Origin: UBA5158 sp040389045
GTDB lineage: Bacteria; Pseudomonadota; Gammaproteobacteria; DSM-16500
DNA: 64,000 nt
Direction: 5' to 3'
Assembly (NCBI GenBank): GCA_040389045.1
Contig: JAZKAT010000024.1
Coordinates: forward strand, 89,722-153,721
Positions 9,001-17,861 of the stretch are shown here, piece after piece. Numbering within the stretch: position 1 is the first letter of the stretch; the number at the start of each line of letters is the position of its first letter. A model generated the notes under the pieces. It was given only the letters and a program-made list of their open reading frames with translations, made no database searches and was not told the origin of the DNA. The position numbers and the translations under genes are program-made.

Positions 9001-9439
9001 CTTACAACACACCTTCTTCCCCAATGGCGATAACCAACTGGCACTGAAATTTACCTTGCAACCGCTGGCGCTGGAAAGTGATATCCGACGGTTCTCACTC
9101 AATATCAACGGGCAGGGCATTCAATATGAGCATGGTGGTGTGGCGATTCCCCAAGTGATGAATTGGCCGGGTAATAAAAACGCCCGTTACACTTCGCTTA
9201 ATTTCCTGGCGAAAAACGCGCCGCCAGTCAATTACAATTTAAATAGCGAATGGGGCTGGTTCCGGTTAATCAACAAATCCACCCAAAAAATTATTTCAGC
9301 AAAACAATTGCTGCTTACCTTTGAGTTAAATGGCCATAAAGCCAAGTATTACCTCTTTACCCAATCGCATTTAAATCCATTCATGCAAGCCAATCTGGAA
9401 AGCTTCCATTTGCCCCAGCAATTGAATGGCGAAGCATAA
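6044..9439 (+). CDS. icmF: type IVB secretion protein IcmF
   Basis: IcmF is a large inner-membrane protein that works with IcmH to stabilise the type IVB apparatus; it is homologous to TssM. The 1131-aa product has two N-terminal membrane helices (about residues 20-38 and 50-66), a Walker A motif GPANAGKTT at about 131-139, a third membrane segment at about 449-468, and a long periplasmic C-terminal domain. It is somewhat longer than Legionella IcmF. The start overlaps the end of icmH. It points towards the dot/icm operon, which runs in the opposite direction, with two TPR-like genes between. Confidence 0.93.
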   Translation: MKPTIKQLSSNLAAKKQFYPIIIFSIIALLIWYCGPLISIADATPLIEPEKRFYTIAAVVLAWILKINFLDSKEQPATSTPLASINPELAKKIQSIESRFQGAMRFLKKTVINKHDKNVSLYHLPWYLLIGPANAGKTTLLANSNINYILAKQFKNENIKNIPPSDVCDWWVTRDSVMVDVPSSYLYAKQKTMAPANSTQPKNPSAYALWQNFLVLIKKYRGKKALTGVVLALPVSDLMSAPNKERAFAELKQQLLELREQFGSNLPFFLTITKCDQLPGFMDFFSDSGSDELSQAWGVTLPTLKDNESLAEMFTNRFNALIKRLNKQLIWRLHQERNPFTRPQIKDFPLQIERLKENVLATLKIIAPESGFNLQGVYLTSAMQQMAEEQTTHLQAASSMSPQSLILRAPSMPTRAYFVRQLLLQALLATADQAPSRMGMTFNFNWRNNPAIYTVSICTAVLAAGFLGNELRHSIKQTYAIRDGLSQYQSDVQQASQQTPHLAKALSLMNALQQTAAGSTVLPYTDRAQQSAAAAYQQALKTIVLPQIRYDLENYLTTTNNKNPEGLYVALKAYLMLGAGQHLQPDFVFNTLQKINPELFNKKNSTELSSHIHAALNTAWQPMELDQILVARARKRLTNLMPLDLSYAIVKSIPAYHLKNTISLEINPDEHSTLINKEISYQVPKIFTAEAFQDVYDRRIVAAAREVTEGSWVLGGASTAANTENLTDQLRNLYVANYISTWENILQNVQLLTPTTLAQVDAQLVSLAHDNSPLLQLLIAVKENTSFGPITNASPKLAAINTFVAGSSTQENSALYKTFVALNQAHASLESVLGAGDVNAAAFKAAAAHMKNPITSTDFITVLFNTADNTPAPLKYWLNNLASKSWHIILQNSAQYIEQHWENSVITTYNSQLANRYPFSATASKEVSLEQFTKFLGTHGVITSFYQNYLQPFVDTNPHGWYWKKVNNDQIPFSRNALNNFERAADLQHTFFPNGDNQLALKFTLQPLALESDIRRFSLNINGQGIQYEHGGVAIPQVMNWPGNKNARYTSLNFLAKNAPPVNYNLNSEWGWFRLINKSTQKIISAKQLLLTFELNGHKAKYYLFTQSHLNPFMQANLESFHLPQQLNGEA

Positions 9440-9444
9440 CAATC

Positions 9445-9475
9445 TTTCTCCACTGCCTTTACCGCAGTGGAGAAA
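9445..9475. other. hairpin after icmF (possible transcript end)
   Basis: A 12-bp inverted repeat, TTTCTCCACTGC (9445-9456) and GCAGTGGAGAAA (9464-9475), lies 6 nt after the icmF stop. On the plus strand it is followed by A-rich rather than T-rich sequence, so it is not a canonical Rho-independent terminator; it may stabilise the icmF 3' end. The rest of 9480-9649 is AT-rich and probably holds the promoter for the next gene, but no clear -35/-10 pair could be assigned. Confidence 0.45.
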
Positions 9476-9649
9476 AAATATAATCCTTTGTATTCAGTAG
9501 AAATTTATAATAATAATGTATTTTATACTATTGTATAAATAGTGATCGCCTCATTTGAGGAATCCCCTCACACAAAACAACTATACAAAATTGCTTACAT
9601 AGTATAAAATTTACACTCAAACTATTAGATAAAACGAGGCGTAAAAACT

Positions 9650-10702
9650 ATGCAATCATCTTCTGAGATTAGCAATACTTCACAACTTCCTGAACAAATG
9701 ATTCGTATAAATGTAAATTATCTATTGGCTACCGCCGATGACTGTATGCTCGCAAACGCGCCTGACGCGGCTCTCGCTTATTACACCCTGGCATTGTCAC
9801 TTTACTTTAGCTTTCCTTTTCCACTTAGTGAGGAAGAACGATTAACGTTAACCCTTACGCAAAATAACTTTTTAAACCTATTGTTCAATAAACCTTTAAT
9901 AATAGAGTCGCCATTTTTTAATAAACTAATAGAATTATTTAATTTTTACGTCGGCGTACAATCCATTATTACCCTTGAGCCAATAGATGGAATGTTATTA
10001 AGAAACAATATTGACGTCATGACCAGACATAAATTGGCAGATATCTGGGATATATTAGGCACACATTTTTATGCTAAAGCTCAATACTTAGATGCTGGCC
10101 TTTGTTATCAATCCTCGCTGGCTCAAGCTAACTTTTTAGCAAATTATAATTTGTCAACTTTGGCTCAGAACATCAGAGCGTGCGCACACAGTATTTATTT
10201 TTCCGCAACGGAAAATTTGACCCCGGATAGCCAATTGATAAGCATTCTGCAAACGGCCTTGGCCCAGCTAAATTTAATACCAGCACAGCATAGGTTTGCA
10301 ATGGATGATATCAATTGTGTGGTCATACAATCATCCCTCACTTTATGGCTGCTCAGCAGAGCCAACCAGCTTGCGGATAACAAATTAGAACGCTTTAAAA
10401 TGCTAGAGGTAGCCGATACGGAAAATAATACGCTCACCGCGCTGGTAACAACTCTTCAAGAACAATGCGCTGATGAATCTATCAAAATTCGTCTTCAACA
10501 AGCAAAACTAAATCATCAACTCGATTATTTAACATTAATGAAAAATGTTACTACCTATGATAATGCCGCCTCGATTTTTACCGATGATGCACTCACAGTC
10601 TTGAACAGAAGTAGATTTTATTCATGTTCATCTGCGCCCGAAGCTGAAAAACCTTCTGCAAATTATGAAGGTGCAAACAAAAGATTAAAATCGGGACAAT
10701 AA
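9650..10702 (+). CDS. TPR-like helical protein, candidate Dot/Icm effector (family member 1)
   Basis: The 350-aa protein is not recognised as a named family. It is predicted all-helical, with TPR-like segments: one near residues 20-52 (LATADDCMLANAPDAALAYY) and one near 135-160 (ADIWDILGTHFYAKAQYLDAGLCYQ). Both align with matching segments of the next gene, so the two are tandem paralogs. It starts with MQSSS, encoded by the same 15 nt that begin the 49316 gene. No signal peptide or membrane helix is visible. An AT-rich, TPR-like, lineage-specific protein between icmF and dotO is a reasonable effector candidate, but a role as an accessory machine protein is equally open. Confidence 0.75.
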   Translation: MQSSSEISNTSQLPEQMIRINVNYLLATADDCMLANAPDAALAYYTLALSLYFSFPFPLSEEERLTLTLTQNNFLNLLFNKPLIIESPFFNKLIELFNFYVGVQSIITLEPIDGMLLRNNIDVMTRHKLADIWDILGTHFYAKAQYLDAGLCYQSSLAQANFLANYNLSTLAQNIRACAHSIYFSATENLTPDSQLISILQTALAQLNLIPAQHRFAMDDINCVVIQSSLTLWLLSRANQLADNKLERFKMLEVADTENNTLTALVTTLQEQCADESIKIRLQQAKLNHQLDYLTLMKNVTTYDNAASIFTDDALTVLNRSRFYSCSSAPEAEKPSANYEGANKRLKSGQ

Positions 10703-10703
10703 A

Positions 10704-12821
10704 ATGGAATCTTTTTTAAATCAAGATTATGAATACACGATGGAAACGGCAGCGGAAAAAGAGCACCGCTTAAGAAATACAATTAAGCTTTACACGACCG
10801 CTGCCGATAATTGCCGAAAAGCCAATCAAACCCTGAACGCTATCATAAATTATCGATTAGCATTTTCACTTATTGTCGTTAATAACATTCAACTTACGGT
10901 TGGCGAGCAGCGTTTTTTTGCAGTGCAAAAACAACGATATTTTGAATTATTGACCTTCAATCTGGAATTAAAAAACTCTTCTTATATCGCACCCGAAACT
11001 ACCACCTACCTAGCTTTACAGTTTGATGACATTCAACAAATCTTTAGCCTGTCAAACCTGAAATTAGATAATAACACTCTGCAGATCGATGACGCTTTAC
11101 GCCTGGATTTAATTTATGCCTGGGAATTCATGGCGGACCATTTTGTTAATCTGGAAGACTATAAAAAAGCTGCATTATGCTATCAGGTGATTTATACCCA
11201 AACCTGGCAATTTAAAGAAATGATGGAACACACTGCTTTATTAGCTAAATGCTCCAGAGACTTAGCTAAGGCTTTGTACCTGCAAGCGAACCAGAAGCAT
11301 GACTTTGATGAACCTATACACTGTTTCACCACTGCAATACAATTATTAAAAGAAATCCCCATAGAATTTAAACGCAATGCCGACGATTTCTATTATTATG
11401 AAGCGCAGAAAGGATTGCCTTTAGCACTGGCGGCGAAATGCCAACAATTATTAATTAGTGAATTTGAAGATGATTTCACTACTTGTCAAACTTATTTAAA
11501 AATGGCGATTAATGAAAACGCCAAAATAACTGTCAACTCTCCTGAATATACCATTCATCAACGACAATTCATTAAATCGCTTGAAAATTTTCTTCCCAAG
11601 TTGCTTTTAAAGCTTAATCTTCAGGTAAAAATTAAGCTAGGTAAAATTATCATCGCCGAATATGATAAAATAAAAGCTAGCTGGAACAAAAAAAATGAAA
11701 GAAAGGTTTTCCAGCTTTATGGAACATTGATTATGAATTATAAAGCATTACTGATGCAGCAATGCCATAATGAATCGTCGTTTGAGGTTTTACAAGATGC
11801 ACAAAAATACTTGAAATGCATGTTACTTGAAATAAACCATGTCCCTCGCGCCTTCAAGAATAAAACACAACCTCTTTATTACTCTTCATTAAATGAATAT
11901 GCTTTTATTAAATTAAACTCCCTCTTTAAACATACAGCTCCTGCCTCAGACTTTTATATCAAGGAAATACTGGACGTAATATCTTTAAATGATGACGCCG
12001 GTATTTTTTTAAGTGACCCAACTTATTCTTTTCCTGGGAAAGACCGATTTTACCTTCAGCAACGTGAATTCGCGAACCTGCTTATCGCTTTAATTTCCAG
12101 AATTACTTTGAGTTATTTTTCGATTGAGTTGATCAGCGCATATTATATGGGCGCCATTCAGGCGCTAGCTAGAATTCCTGTACCAGACCAACTCTTGGAC
12201 GACCGCGTCAACTTAGTCGATTATCGAAGTAAACTTGCTGAAAATGTTATTCGCGTTCTTATTCCATTGAACTATATTAATGTTATGTATAATGACCGTG
12301 ACATTGGCATTTTAACTAACGTCGAAAATCAATTACTTAAAATTTCACCGCAGTTTTTTACTGATGCCAACAAAATTGCGCTTAATTTAGTTAAGGATGA
12401 ATTGACGCTTAGAGAAAAAGTAAGATTGTCACCACCAACAACCCAGACTCCATCTGTTGTGTTCAACCCCGTAGCACAGCAGCAGCCCGCTAATGTTTTT
12501 AATGGCCGTCCCATTGAACTGCAGCCATTACGGATTTCATATCTCCATGCATTCAACTATTCCATGCCACCACACAGCATTTCTTTTAGCTATCCAGCGG
12601 GGCAACCACTGCAAAGTATTTCTGTTTACTATCCAATACCACTGCAACCACAAAGTGTTTCTTTCCACTATCCAATAGCACCGCTACAAAATATGACTCC
12701 TTTTAGCGGCCCGGTGGTTCCACCCCAGGGGCAGCGCCATCCATTCTATATGCCGGTAGCTAAAAGGACGACGACACAAGAGCAACAGCAGCAGTTGCCT
12801 GCCGGCTATGTTAAGAAATAA
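10704..12821 (+). CDS. TPR-like protein with proline/tyrosine-rich C-terminal repeats, candidate effector (family member 2)
   Basis: The 705-aa protein has an N-terminal region paralogous to the previous gene: residues 26-58 (KLYTTAADNCRKANQTLNAI) and 130-165 (AWEFMADHFVNLEDYKKAALC) match its two TPR-like segments. The middle is helical. From about residue 580 the composition changes to Pro/Gln/Ser/Tyr-rich, with three tandem 13-aa units at 625-663 (SISFSYPAGQPLQ and variants), then a Gln run and a basic end (YVKK). The start lies 1 nt after the stop of the upstream gene, so the pair is an operon. Low-complexity proline-rich tails often serve as eukaryotic protein-binding sites; that is an inference here. 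No known catalytic motif was seen. Confidence 0.75.
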   Translation: MESFLNQDYEYTMETAAEKEHRLRNTIKLYTTAADNCRKANQTLNAIINYRLAFSLIVVNNIQLTVGEQRFFAVQKQRYFELLTFNLELKNSSYIAPETTTYLALQFDDIQQIFSLSNLKLDNNTLQIDDALRLDLIYAWEFMADHFVNLEDYKKAALCYQVIYTQTWQFKEMMEHTALLAKCSRDLAKALYLQANQKHDFDEPIHCFTTAIQLLKEIPIEFKRNADDFYYYEAQKGLPLALAAKCQQLLISEFEDDFTTCQTYLKMAINENAKITVNSPEYTIHQRQFIKSLENFLPKLLLKLNLQVKIKLGKIIIAEYDKIKASWNKKNERKVFQLYGTLIMNYKALLMQQCHNESSFEVLQDAQKYLKCMLLEINHVPRAFKNKTQPLYYSSLNEYAFIKLNSLFKHTAPASDFYIKEILDVISLNDDAGIFLSDPTYSFPGKDRFYLQQREFANLLIALISRITLSYFSIELISAYYMGAIQALARIPVPDQLLDDRVNLVDYRSKLAENVIRVLIPLNYINVMYNDRDIGILTNVENQLLKISPQFFTDANKIALNLVKDELTLREKVRLSPPTTQTPSVVFNPVAQQQPANVFNGRPIELQPLRISYLHAFNYSMPPHSISFSYPAGQPLQSISVYYPIPLQPQSVSFHYPIAPLQNMTPFSGPVVPPQGQRHPFYMPVAKRTTTQEQQQQLPAGYVKK
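12576..12692 (+). repeat. three tandem 39-bp coding repeats
   Basis: Units begin at 12576, 12615 and 12654, each encoding a 13-aa S-(I/V)-S-x-x-Y-P-x(6) unit. The nucleotide copies are diverged but in register and in frame. A related degenerate unit (RISYLHAFNYSMPPH) precedes them. Confidence 0.8.
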
Positions 12822-12829
12822 CGAGTGGC

Positions 12830-15800
12830 TTACTTCGGCAGACTTTTTACATCCGGATTTTTGGAATAAGCATCGAGAATTTCCTGGAATAATGTATCCG
12901 CGATACTTAAATTGTTGGTTTCTTCGATCACGCCCACTTTTTCTTTAAATGTCGCCAAGCGCGCTTCAACCAGTGATTTTACCGAACCTGATGGGAATAA
13001 ACTCGCTAACACCCGCCGCGCTTCGGCCGGCCCTAGTTTTGCGTAAAGCTTGTTTCTGATACGCGCATCTTCCGCCGTCGTACTAAACGACCATAATTCA
13101 ATTGGCCCTAAGGTACTGGTTAGCAACTGCGTATTGATACCATTCTTCGTGGAAAATTGGGCAAGGAAAGTCGCGCCACCCGCTCGTGGACCATGGACAC
13201 GGGTTTTCAATGCTACCCGCGCGGTTTCTGACAAACCGAAAATTTCGGTGGAACGTTTGATGGCCTGTTCAGGGCCGGCATCCATAATGAAAACCGAGGT
13301 GGCAAATTCCACCATGACTGGATCAAAATCATCTAGTGATTGCGATATCAAAGCAATTTGCACATTCCATTTTCTACCTTCGCGCATATCTAAAATAACC
13401 TGGTCACGCACCGCGCGGGCTTTCGAGGTACGATGGAATTCGTCATAGACAATACGCTTGGCATCTTCACGAATTTCCGAGATGCGTTTTCTATGGTATT
13501 CGCGATAAGCCTGCGGGAAATCCACCAGCACATCTTCTGTTAAATAATAATGCCGGCCTAAAGTGTAACGCGCCAACATATACATTACCGCGGTTTGACG
13601 TTCCGCGGCGTCACCGCCACTTTTGGCAACTTCATCAAGGTCCAGTGAAACAACCCGTGCATCACCAATATCAAATTGCGACACGTTCGACAAAATCGGA
13701 TATTCGCGCACCGCGCTGGAAATCATCCGGCTAAATGCCTGGATTAACGGTTCACCCGTAGGCGCTTTAACCTGTCCATATAAATCCTCAACCACCTGGG
13801 TACGGCAAATCGCCGCCGCATCAGCTAACAATGGCATGGCAAAACGTTGCGCCAGCAACGCTTCATGGGGGAAACCCGCCAGGAATAATGCATCAGTAAC
13901 TTCCCACCACGTAGTACGCTCATCACGCACGAAACCAATTTCACTAAGAATATCATCCACCAATAAATCGATGCCTTTCGTATAAGGATGCGGCTTGGCA
14001 TCATCCGCGAGATATTTATATAACTCATCAACGACCAGGCCAGCCATGTCGGATATACCATCATAAGGACGTTCAGCCCCTAGTGGCGTAGCCAGCAACG
14101 TAATGAAGTTCACTAAAAAGCCGCGTTCCTGCGCCGTAGGAAAACGCGTACCCAATTGCGTATCAAATGGATTGATTGAATTTTCCGGTGTCATGCGTAA
14201 GCGATGATAAGCCACTAAATGACGGTCTTCGGGTGGCAATGCTTCTTTCAACAAAGAAATTAATCCGCTGCTGGATGGCCCGATATCAACAATCGCGATA
14301 CGCGGCAGACGCATCAAGCCGCCGGACAGACACAGTGCAAGGTTGAGCGCATTCGATAACACGGACTTACCAGAACCTGGTCGCGCATACATTAAATCAA
14401 TCCAGGTGGTTTGCATTGCCGAACCCGGCTGATAAGGCCACGGTTTGCCATCGGGTGATCGTAGTAATAGTGCGCCGTGTTCCCATGAAGAAGCCGGACG
14501 GGCAAACGGTAACATGTAGGTCACGTCGGATAGCGGCGCAATCGATGGTGTTGCCACACTCGTTGCGGTAAAACCTAAGGCACTAGAAACAAAACCGCCA
14601 AACACATCACCTGACACTTCAGAAACTTCACAAGTTCCCCAGCCTTCAACCGCTTTTGCCAATTCCGCGGCACGTGTACGCAATAATTTTAGATTTCCTT
14701 CCGGCGCCCAGGTGGCCAGTGAAACCTGCAGTTTAACCATGGCATCATCGGTATTCGTTTCCAACGTACGGAGCAAATTCACGGAATCGTTTACTAAAGC
14801 ATTATGGGCGGCAGTCCAGCTAAGAATACCCGCCATCATGGATTTAAATCCTAAAGCTGCCAAGCCACCACTTTGAATCAGATATGACATGCGCCAGGGC
14901 ACATGGGTCGCCAAGGTACGGCTAAACAGTTGGATAAATGATTTTAAATCCTGCGGAAACAAATCGATGAAAATAGAAGTATAAATACGATCACCGACTC
15001 GTATGGTACGTAAATCAATAGCCTCCGCGTCGCGCGGAAATACCTGACGCGCCAAGGGCGGATACATTAGCCCTGACAATTCATTGGCTGCCGGTCGCAC
15101 TTCGCGTATAGGAATTTTATCGCCCGGTAATACCGGCTTCCATTCTAAATCGGTAAAATCAGGATCGATAGATTCACGAATCGCACGCAGCGCTGTGTGC
15201 ACATCCAATAATTCGCAGGCAATACTAAGGCCCGACAGGTCTGCCACCAGTGAACGCGCAAATGAAGAGTGTGATTCGCGAATATCCGGCAATGCCGCCA
15301 ATAAATTCTGGCCATTTTTATAAGGTGGAATTTTGTTTGTACGAATTAATTCTAACTTATCTTTTACCGCGCGATTCATTTGCTCGCCGCTAATGGATGC
15401 GGGACGGGTCCACAAAACAAAATACAATTCTTCCTTAGCGCAATACTTCGCTAGAAAATCGATGCGTTCTTTAAATAAGTCATCGAGTTTTAATTTTAAA
15501 CGGGTAGCGGTTGCGCGGGCAGGAGAAAGAATTTCTTCGAGTACGGGTTTGACAGCGGTCTTATCGTAAAAAAAATACGCCTGCACCACATGGCCCGGTC
15601 TTTTTAAAGTGGCTTGTAAACTTTGGGTTAAACCCGCATGAATAGCTTCAAATTCCTCAGTACCGACCAGCTTGGTCACACCCGCAACTTTAATCAGCGA
15701 AACCAGCGAGCCATCACGGGCGACTAAAGTATGTTTATCATCGGCCGTTTCCAAATCGCAATAAGATTCTGCGGTTTGTTTTAGCTCGGTGCTAAACCAA

Positions 15801-15847
15801 GCCATGAGTGAGTCAATACCATCTAAAAACGGGTCTATAAAACTCAT
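12830..15847 (-). CDS. dotO: type IVB secretion ATPase DotO/IcmB
   Basis: DotO is the VirB4-like cytoplasmic ATPase at the base of the Dot/Icm inner-membrane complex. The product is 1005 aa, close to Legionella IcmB. Walker A (ARPGSGKSVLS) is at about 488-498 and the Walker B-like VYDEFHR at about 800-806, followed by SQSLDDFDP. The open frame extends upstream to a TTG at 15853, but the ATG at 15847 is preferred because AAGGA lies 6 nt before it. It is the last gene of the long minus-strand dot/icm set; its stop lies only 8 bp from the convergent 10704 gene, with no terminator between them. Confidence 0.95.
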   Translation of the reverse strand: MSFIDPFLDGIDSLMAWFSTELKQTAESYCDLETADDKHTLVARDGSLVSLIKVAGVTKLVGTEEFEAIHAGLTQSLQATLKRPGHVVQAYFFYDKTAVKPVLEEILSPARATATRLKLKLDDLFKERIDFLAKYCAKEELYFVLWTRPASISGEQMNRAVKDKLELIRTNKIPPYKNGQNLLAALPDIRESHSSFARSLVADLSGLSIACELLDVHTALRAIRESIDPDFTDLEWKPVLPGDKIPIREVRPAANELSGLMYPPLARQVFPRDAEAIDLRTIRVGDRIYTSIFIDLFPQDLKSFIQLFSRTLATHVPWRMSYLIQSGGLAALGFKSMMAGILSWTAAHNALVNDSVNLLRTLETNTDDAMVKLQVSLATWAPEGNLKLLRTRAAELAKAVEGWGTCEVSEVSGDVFGGFVSSALGFTATSVATPSIAPLSDVTYMLPFARPASSWEHGALLLRSPDGKPWPYQPGSAMQTTWIDLMYARPGSGKSVLSNALNLALCLSGGLMRLPRIAIVDIGPSSSGLISLLKEALPPEDRHLVAYHRLRMTPENSINPFDTQLGTRFPTAQERGFLVNFITLLATPLGAERPYDGISDMAGLVVDELYKYLADDAKPHPYTKGIDLLVDDILSEIGFVRDERTTWWEVTDALFLAGFPHEALLAQRFAMPLLADAAAICRTQVVEDLYGQVKAPTGEPLIQAFSRMISSAVREYPILSNVSQFDIGDARVVSLDLDEVAKSGGDAAERQTAVMYMLARYTLGRHYYLTEDVLVDFPQAYREYHRKRISEIREDAKRIVYDEFHRTSKARAVRDQVILDMREGRKWNVQIALISQSLDDFDPVMVEFATSVFIMDAGPEQAIKRSTEIFGLSETARVALKTRVHGPRAGGATFLAQFSTKNGINTQLLTSTLGPIELWSFSTTAEDARIRNKLYAKLGPAEARRVLASLFPSGSVKSLVEARLATFKEKVGVIEETNNLSIADTLFQEILDAYSKNPDVKSLPK

Positions 15848-15869
15848 TGTCAATCCTTAGACATTCTTA

Positions 15870-16499
15870 TTAAGCTTGAGCTCCATCCGATTCGGTAGAA
15901 AGTTCTTGTAAGGCCGCCGCGGCCCAAGTATCCAATTGAACTTTAAATTTAACATACGATGGCAGCAAACGGATATCTTTCAATATTTCATTCGGTTGTC
16001 CTGGATGCTCAATATTATATTCTAAAACTAACTGGCCAAAGGTGGCGGGATTACTGGTGGCAGGGCCGAATTTGTTTTCAATAATTTGACTACGGAATTT
16101 GAAACCACGATAAATAGCTTGCGCGCTTTCCTGATAGCCAGTGCCATTACCCATCGCGCAAAACAATACATGACAAAAACTATTTAAATCAGCTTGAGAA
16201 ATTTCAGGAGCATAGATAAGTTGGCCACCGCCCATATCTTCCATCCCTAATGTTTCGAGGAACAAACACTGCGAACAAAAACAGCAAGCCGTGACCATAT
16301 TGCTAAGCTTGTTGTTGGTATAATTAGCGTCAAGGTTCACAATTTCCTGGAATTCTTTCGCCTGGAAACCGCAATATTGACAAGTATAATTATCACGCTC
16401 ATAAACACGCCGCGCAATTGGCTCAAATGCTTTATCTTGACGGCGCCTCACGAAGATGCGCCATCCCGTTAAATTTACTGCCAATTGTAGCTCATGCAT
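15870..16499 (-). CDS. dotN: type IVB coupling-complex protein DotN/IcmJ
   Basis: DotN is a cytoplasmic zinc-binding component of the DotL-DotM-DotN coupling complex that receives effectors. The 209-aa protein shows the expected fold: an N-terminal stretch with RRVYERDNYTCQYCG, then a second cysteine cluster ACCFCSQC (about residues 80-87). These resemble an HNH-type zinc site with the nuclease function lost, as known for DotN. It lies 22 nt before dotO and 18 nt after dotP, in the Legionella gene order. Start ATG at 16499; the ribosome-binding site is weak. Confidence 0.93.
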   Translation of the reverse strand: MHELQLAVNLTGWRIFVRRRQDKAFEPIARRVYERDNYTCQYCGFQAKEFQEIVNLDANYTNNKLSNMVTACCFCSQCLFLETLGMEDMGGGQLIYAPEISQADLNSFCHVLFCAMGNGTGYQESAQAIYRGFKFRSQIIENKFGPATSNPATFGQLVLEYNIEHPGQPNEILKDIRLLPSYVKFKVQLDTWAAAALQELSTESDGAQA

Positions 16500-16517
16500 A
16501 GTTATGACAACTTATGC

Positions 16518-16913
16518 TTAACTGGATTTCGTTCCACCAAATGTGGTAACACCAGAAACCCCAGCGACAGTACCACTTTGGCCAAACAGCGTTGCGCCTG
16601 AACTTTTAAATACTGAAGGGATAAAAATCAGCGCGGCTGCAACGAACAATAAAGCGATTGGCATACCAATTGGAATCTGTGTTGGATTATCTTTGTGAGC
16701 TTTGAATTTGACGATTGAGCCTACTGCAAAGCCCATACCAGCAACATAGGATGCCGCGGTAATAAGTTTTGCAACACTACCCAGGTTACTTGTCACCTGG
16801 TTAGCAATACCGCCCAGACCACTGTTAACAACAGCGAGCGCGGCTGTGGCAGCACTAAAGCAAGTCAAACCACCTATCCATAAAACAATTTTTTTTACGG
16901 TTTTTTTATTCAT
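16518..16913 (-). CDS. dotP: type IVB inner-membrane protein DotP/IcmD
   Basis: The 131-aa protein has a cleavable-looking or anchored N-terminal hydrophobic segment (about 10-28) and two further membrane helices (about 46-66 and 82-102), the layout of IcmD. It resembles the neighbouring DotE (shared VAxxxYVAG/VMG-type helix and IPSVF/LPSSV ending), as expected for these related small membrane components. Its length matches Legionella IcmD (about 132 aa), and its place between icmC and icmJ supports the call. AAGGAG lies at a normal distance upstream of the start. Confidence 0.88.
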   Translation of the reverse strand: MNKKTVKKIVLWIGGLTCFSAATAALAVVNSGLGGIANQVTSNLGSVAKLITAASYVAGMGFAVGSIVKFKAHKDNPTQIPIGMPIALLFVAAALIFIPSVFKSSGATLFGQSGTVAGVSGVTTFGGTKSS

Positions 16914-17085
16914 TACAGAAAGCTCCTTCTAGAATAAAAACGAACATACTCGCCAACACCATCAACAGGCACGGCACTCGGTTTAGCATCTCATAAAATT
17001 AACTATTTGGCTACAATCAATGATTGTAGGCTATTAAAAAATAGCAGCTATTGAATTTTTACAGTGAAAGAAAGTTCAGGAATTA

Positions 17086-17727
17086 CTAAGTACCGTTAGT
17101 GATAATGCCGGTTATGCCTAAAGTGCCATTGATGGTGTCGAGAAAACCTGGGAGATTGATACACATCACACCCGCACCGATGTAAGTCATGCCTTTACCG
17201 AGTGATGCACCCTGACCACCGCCGCCAAGCGCGCTAAGAACCAGCAATCCTCTAATAAATGCAACAGTACCAAGCAATTGAATTAGAATAAAAGCATCCT
17301 GGTATAGCACCGTATAATCATCGTTCGAAGCGGGGACATAGGCATAAGGATTAGGAAAATTGGAGTCGCCCCAAAAAGTTGTTAAGCCAGCTTGTACTGA
17401 GGAAGGCAAATACAATAACGCCGCGCCAACAGCCATCATAATTAACGGGCCTTTTAAGTGTTCATTCTGCGCCATCATATTACGTTGTTCACCGAAAGCT
17501 TTTAAACCTAAAACCCCTTTATAGATAAACCATATTCCCATGACATAAGCAGTTGCTGTCACCAGTTGCATAAACTGCGGCACCTGGGATATCAGGTTTT
17601 GCAACATGGTCGCCGCGTCAGGAACATCGGCAAAAGCGAGCTGGGTATAAAAACAGGAGAATGAAGCTAGCGACAAAAAGAATGCTTTTGTTAAGGAGGG
17701 TAGATATTTATTAATCTTATTTGGCAT
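17086..17727 (-). CDS. dotE: type IVB inner-membrane protein DotE/IcmC
   Basis: The 213-aa protein has an N-terminal signal-like helix (about 14-33, ending AFA) and several membrane helices (about 54-74, 93-110, 135-160, 170-195), the topology of IcmC/DotE. It is homologous to the smaller DotP downstream. DotE is needed for Dot/Icm function, but its molecular role is not well defined. The gene is separated from dotF by 134 bp and from dotP by 172 bp, the largest gaps in this part of the set, so an internal promoter is possible; no convincing one was seen. Confidence 0.88.
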   Translation of the reverse strand: MPNKINKYLPSLTKAFFLSLASFSCFYTQLAFADVPDAATMLQNLISQVPQFMQLVTATAYVMGIWFIYKGVLGLKAFGEQRNMMAQNEHLKGPLIMMAVGAALLYLPSSVQAGLTTFWGDSNFPNPYAYVPASNDDYTVLYQDAFILIQLLGTVAFIRGLLVLSALGGGGQGASLGKGMTYIGAGVMCINLPGFLDTINGTLGITGIITNGT

Positions 17728-17861
17728 GAATACAGCCTCTGAGCAGTAGTATACTTTTTGGATGGCCTTCTCTTAATTTTAGGCTAAAAATACCAAAAAA
17801 TCCTGTATTTGAACTTTTTTTATCATACCACTGTTTCAACTGTTTTAGAAAAACTTCTTAT

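Noticed and set aside
5188..9439. A type VI secretion locus (TssL/TssM)
   Set aside because: IcmH and IcmF are homologous to TssL and TssM, but no other type VI genes (TssB, TssC, Hcp, VgrG, ClpV) are present and the pair sits beside the dot/icm genes.
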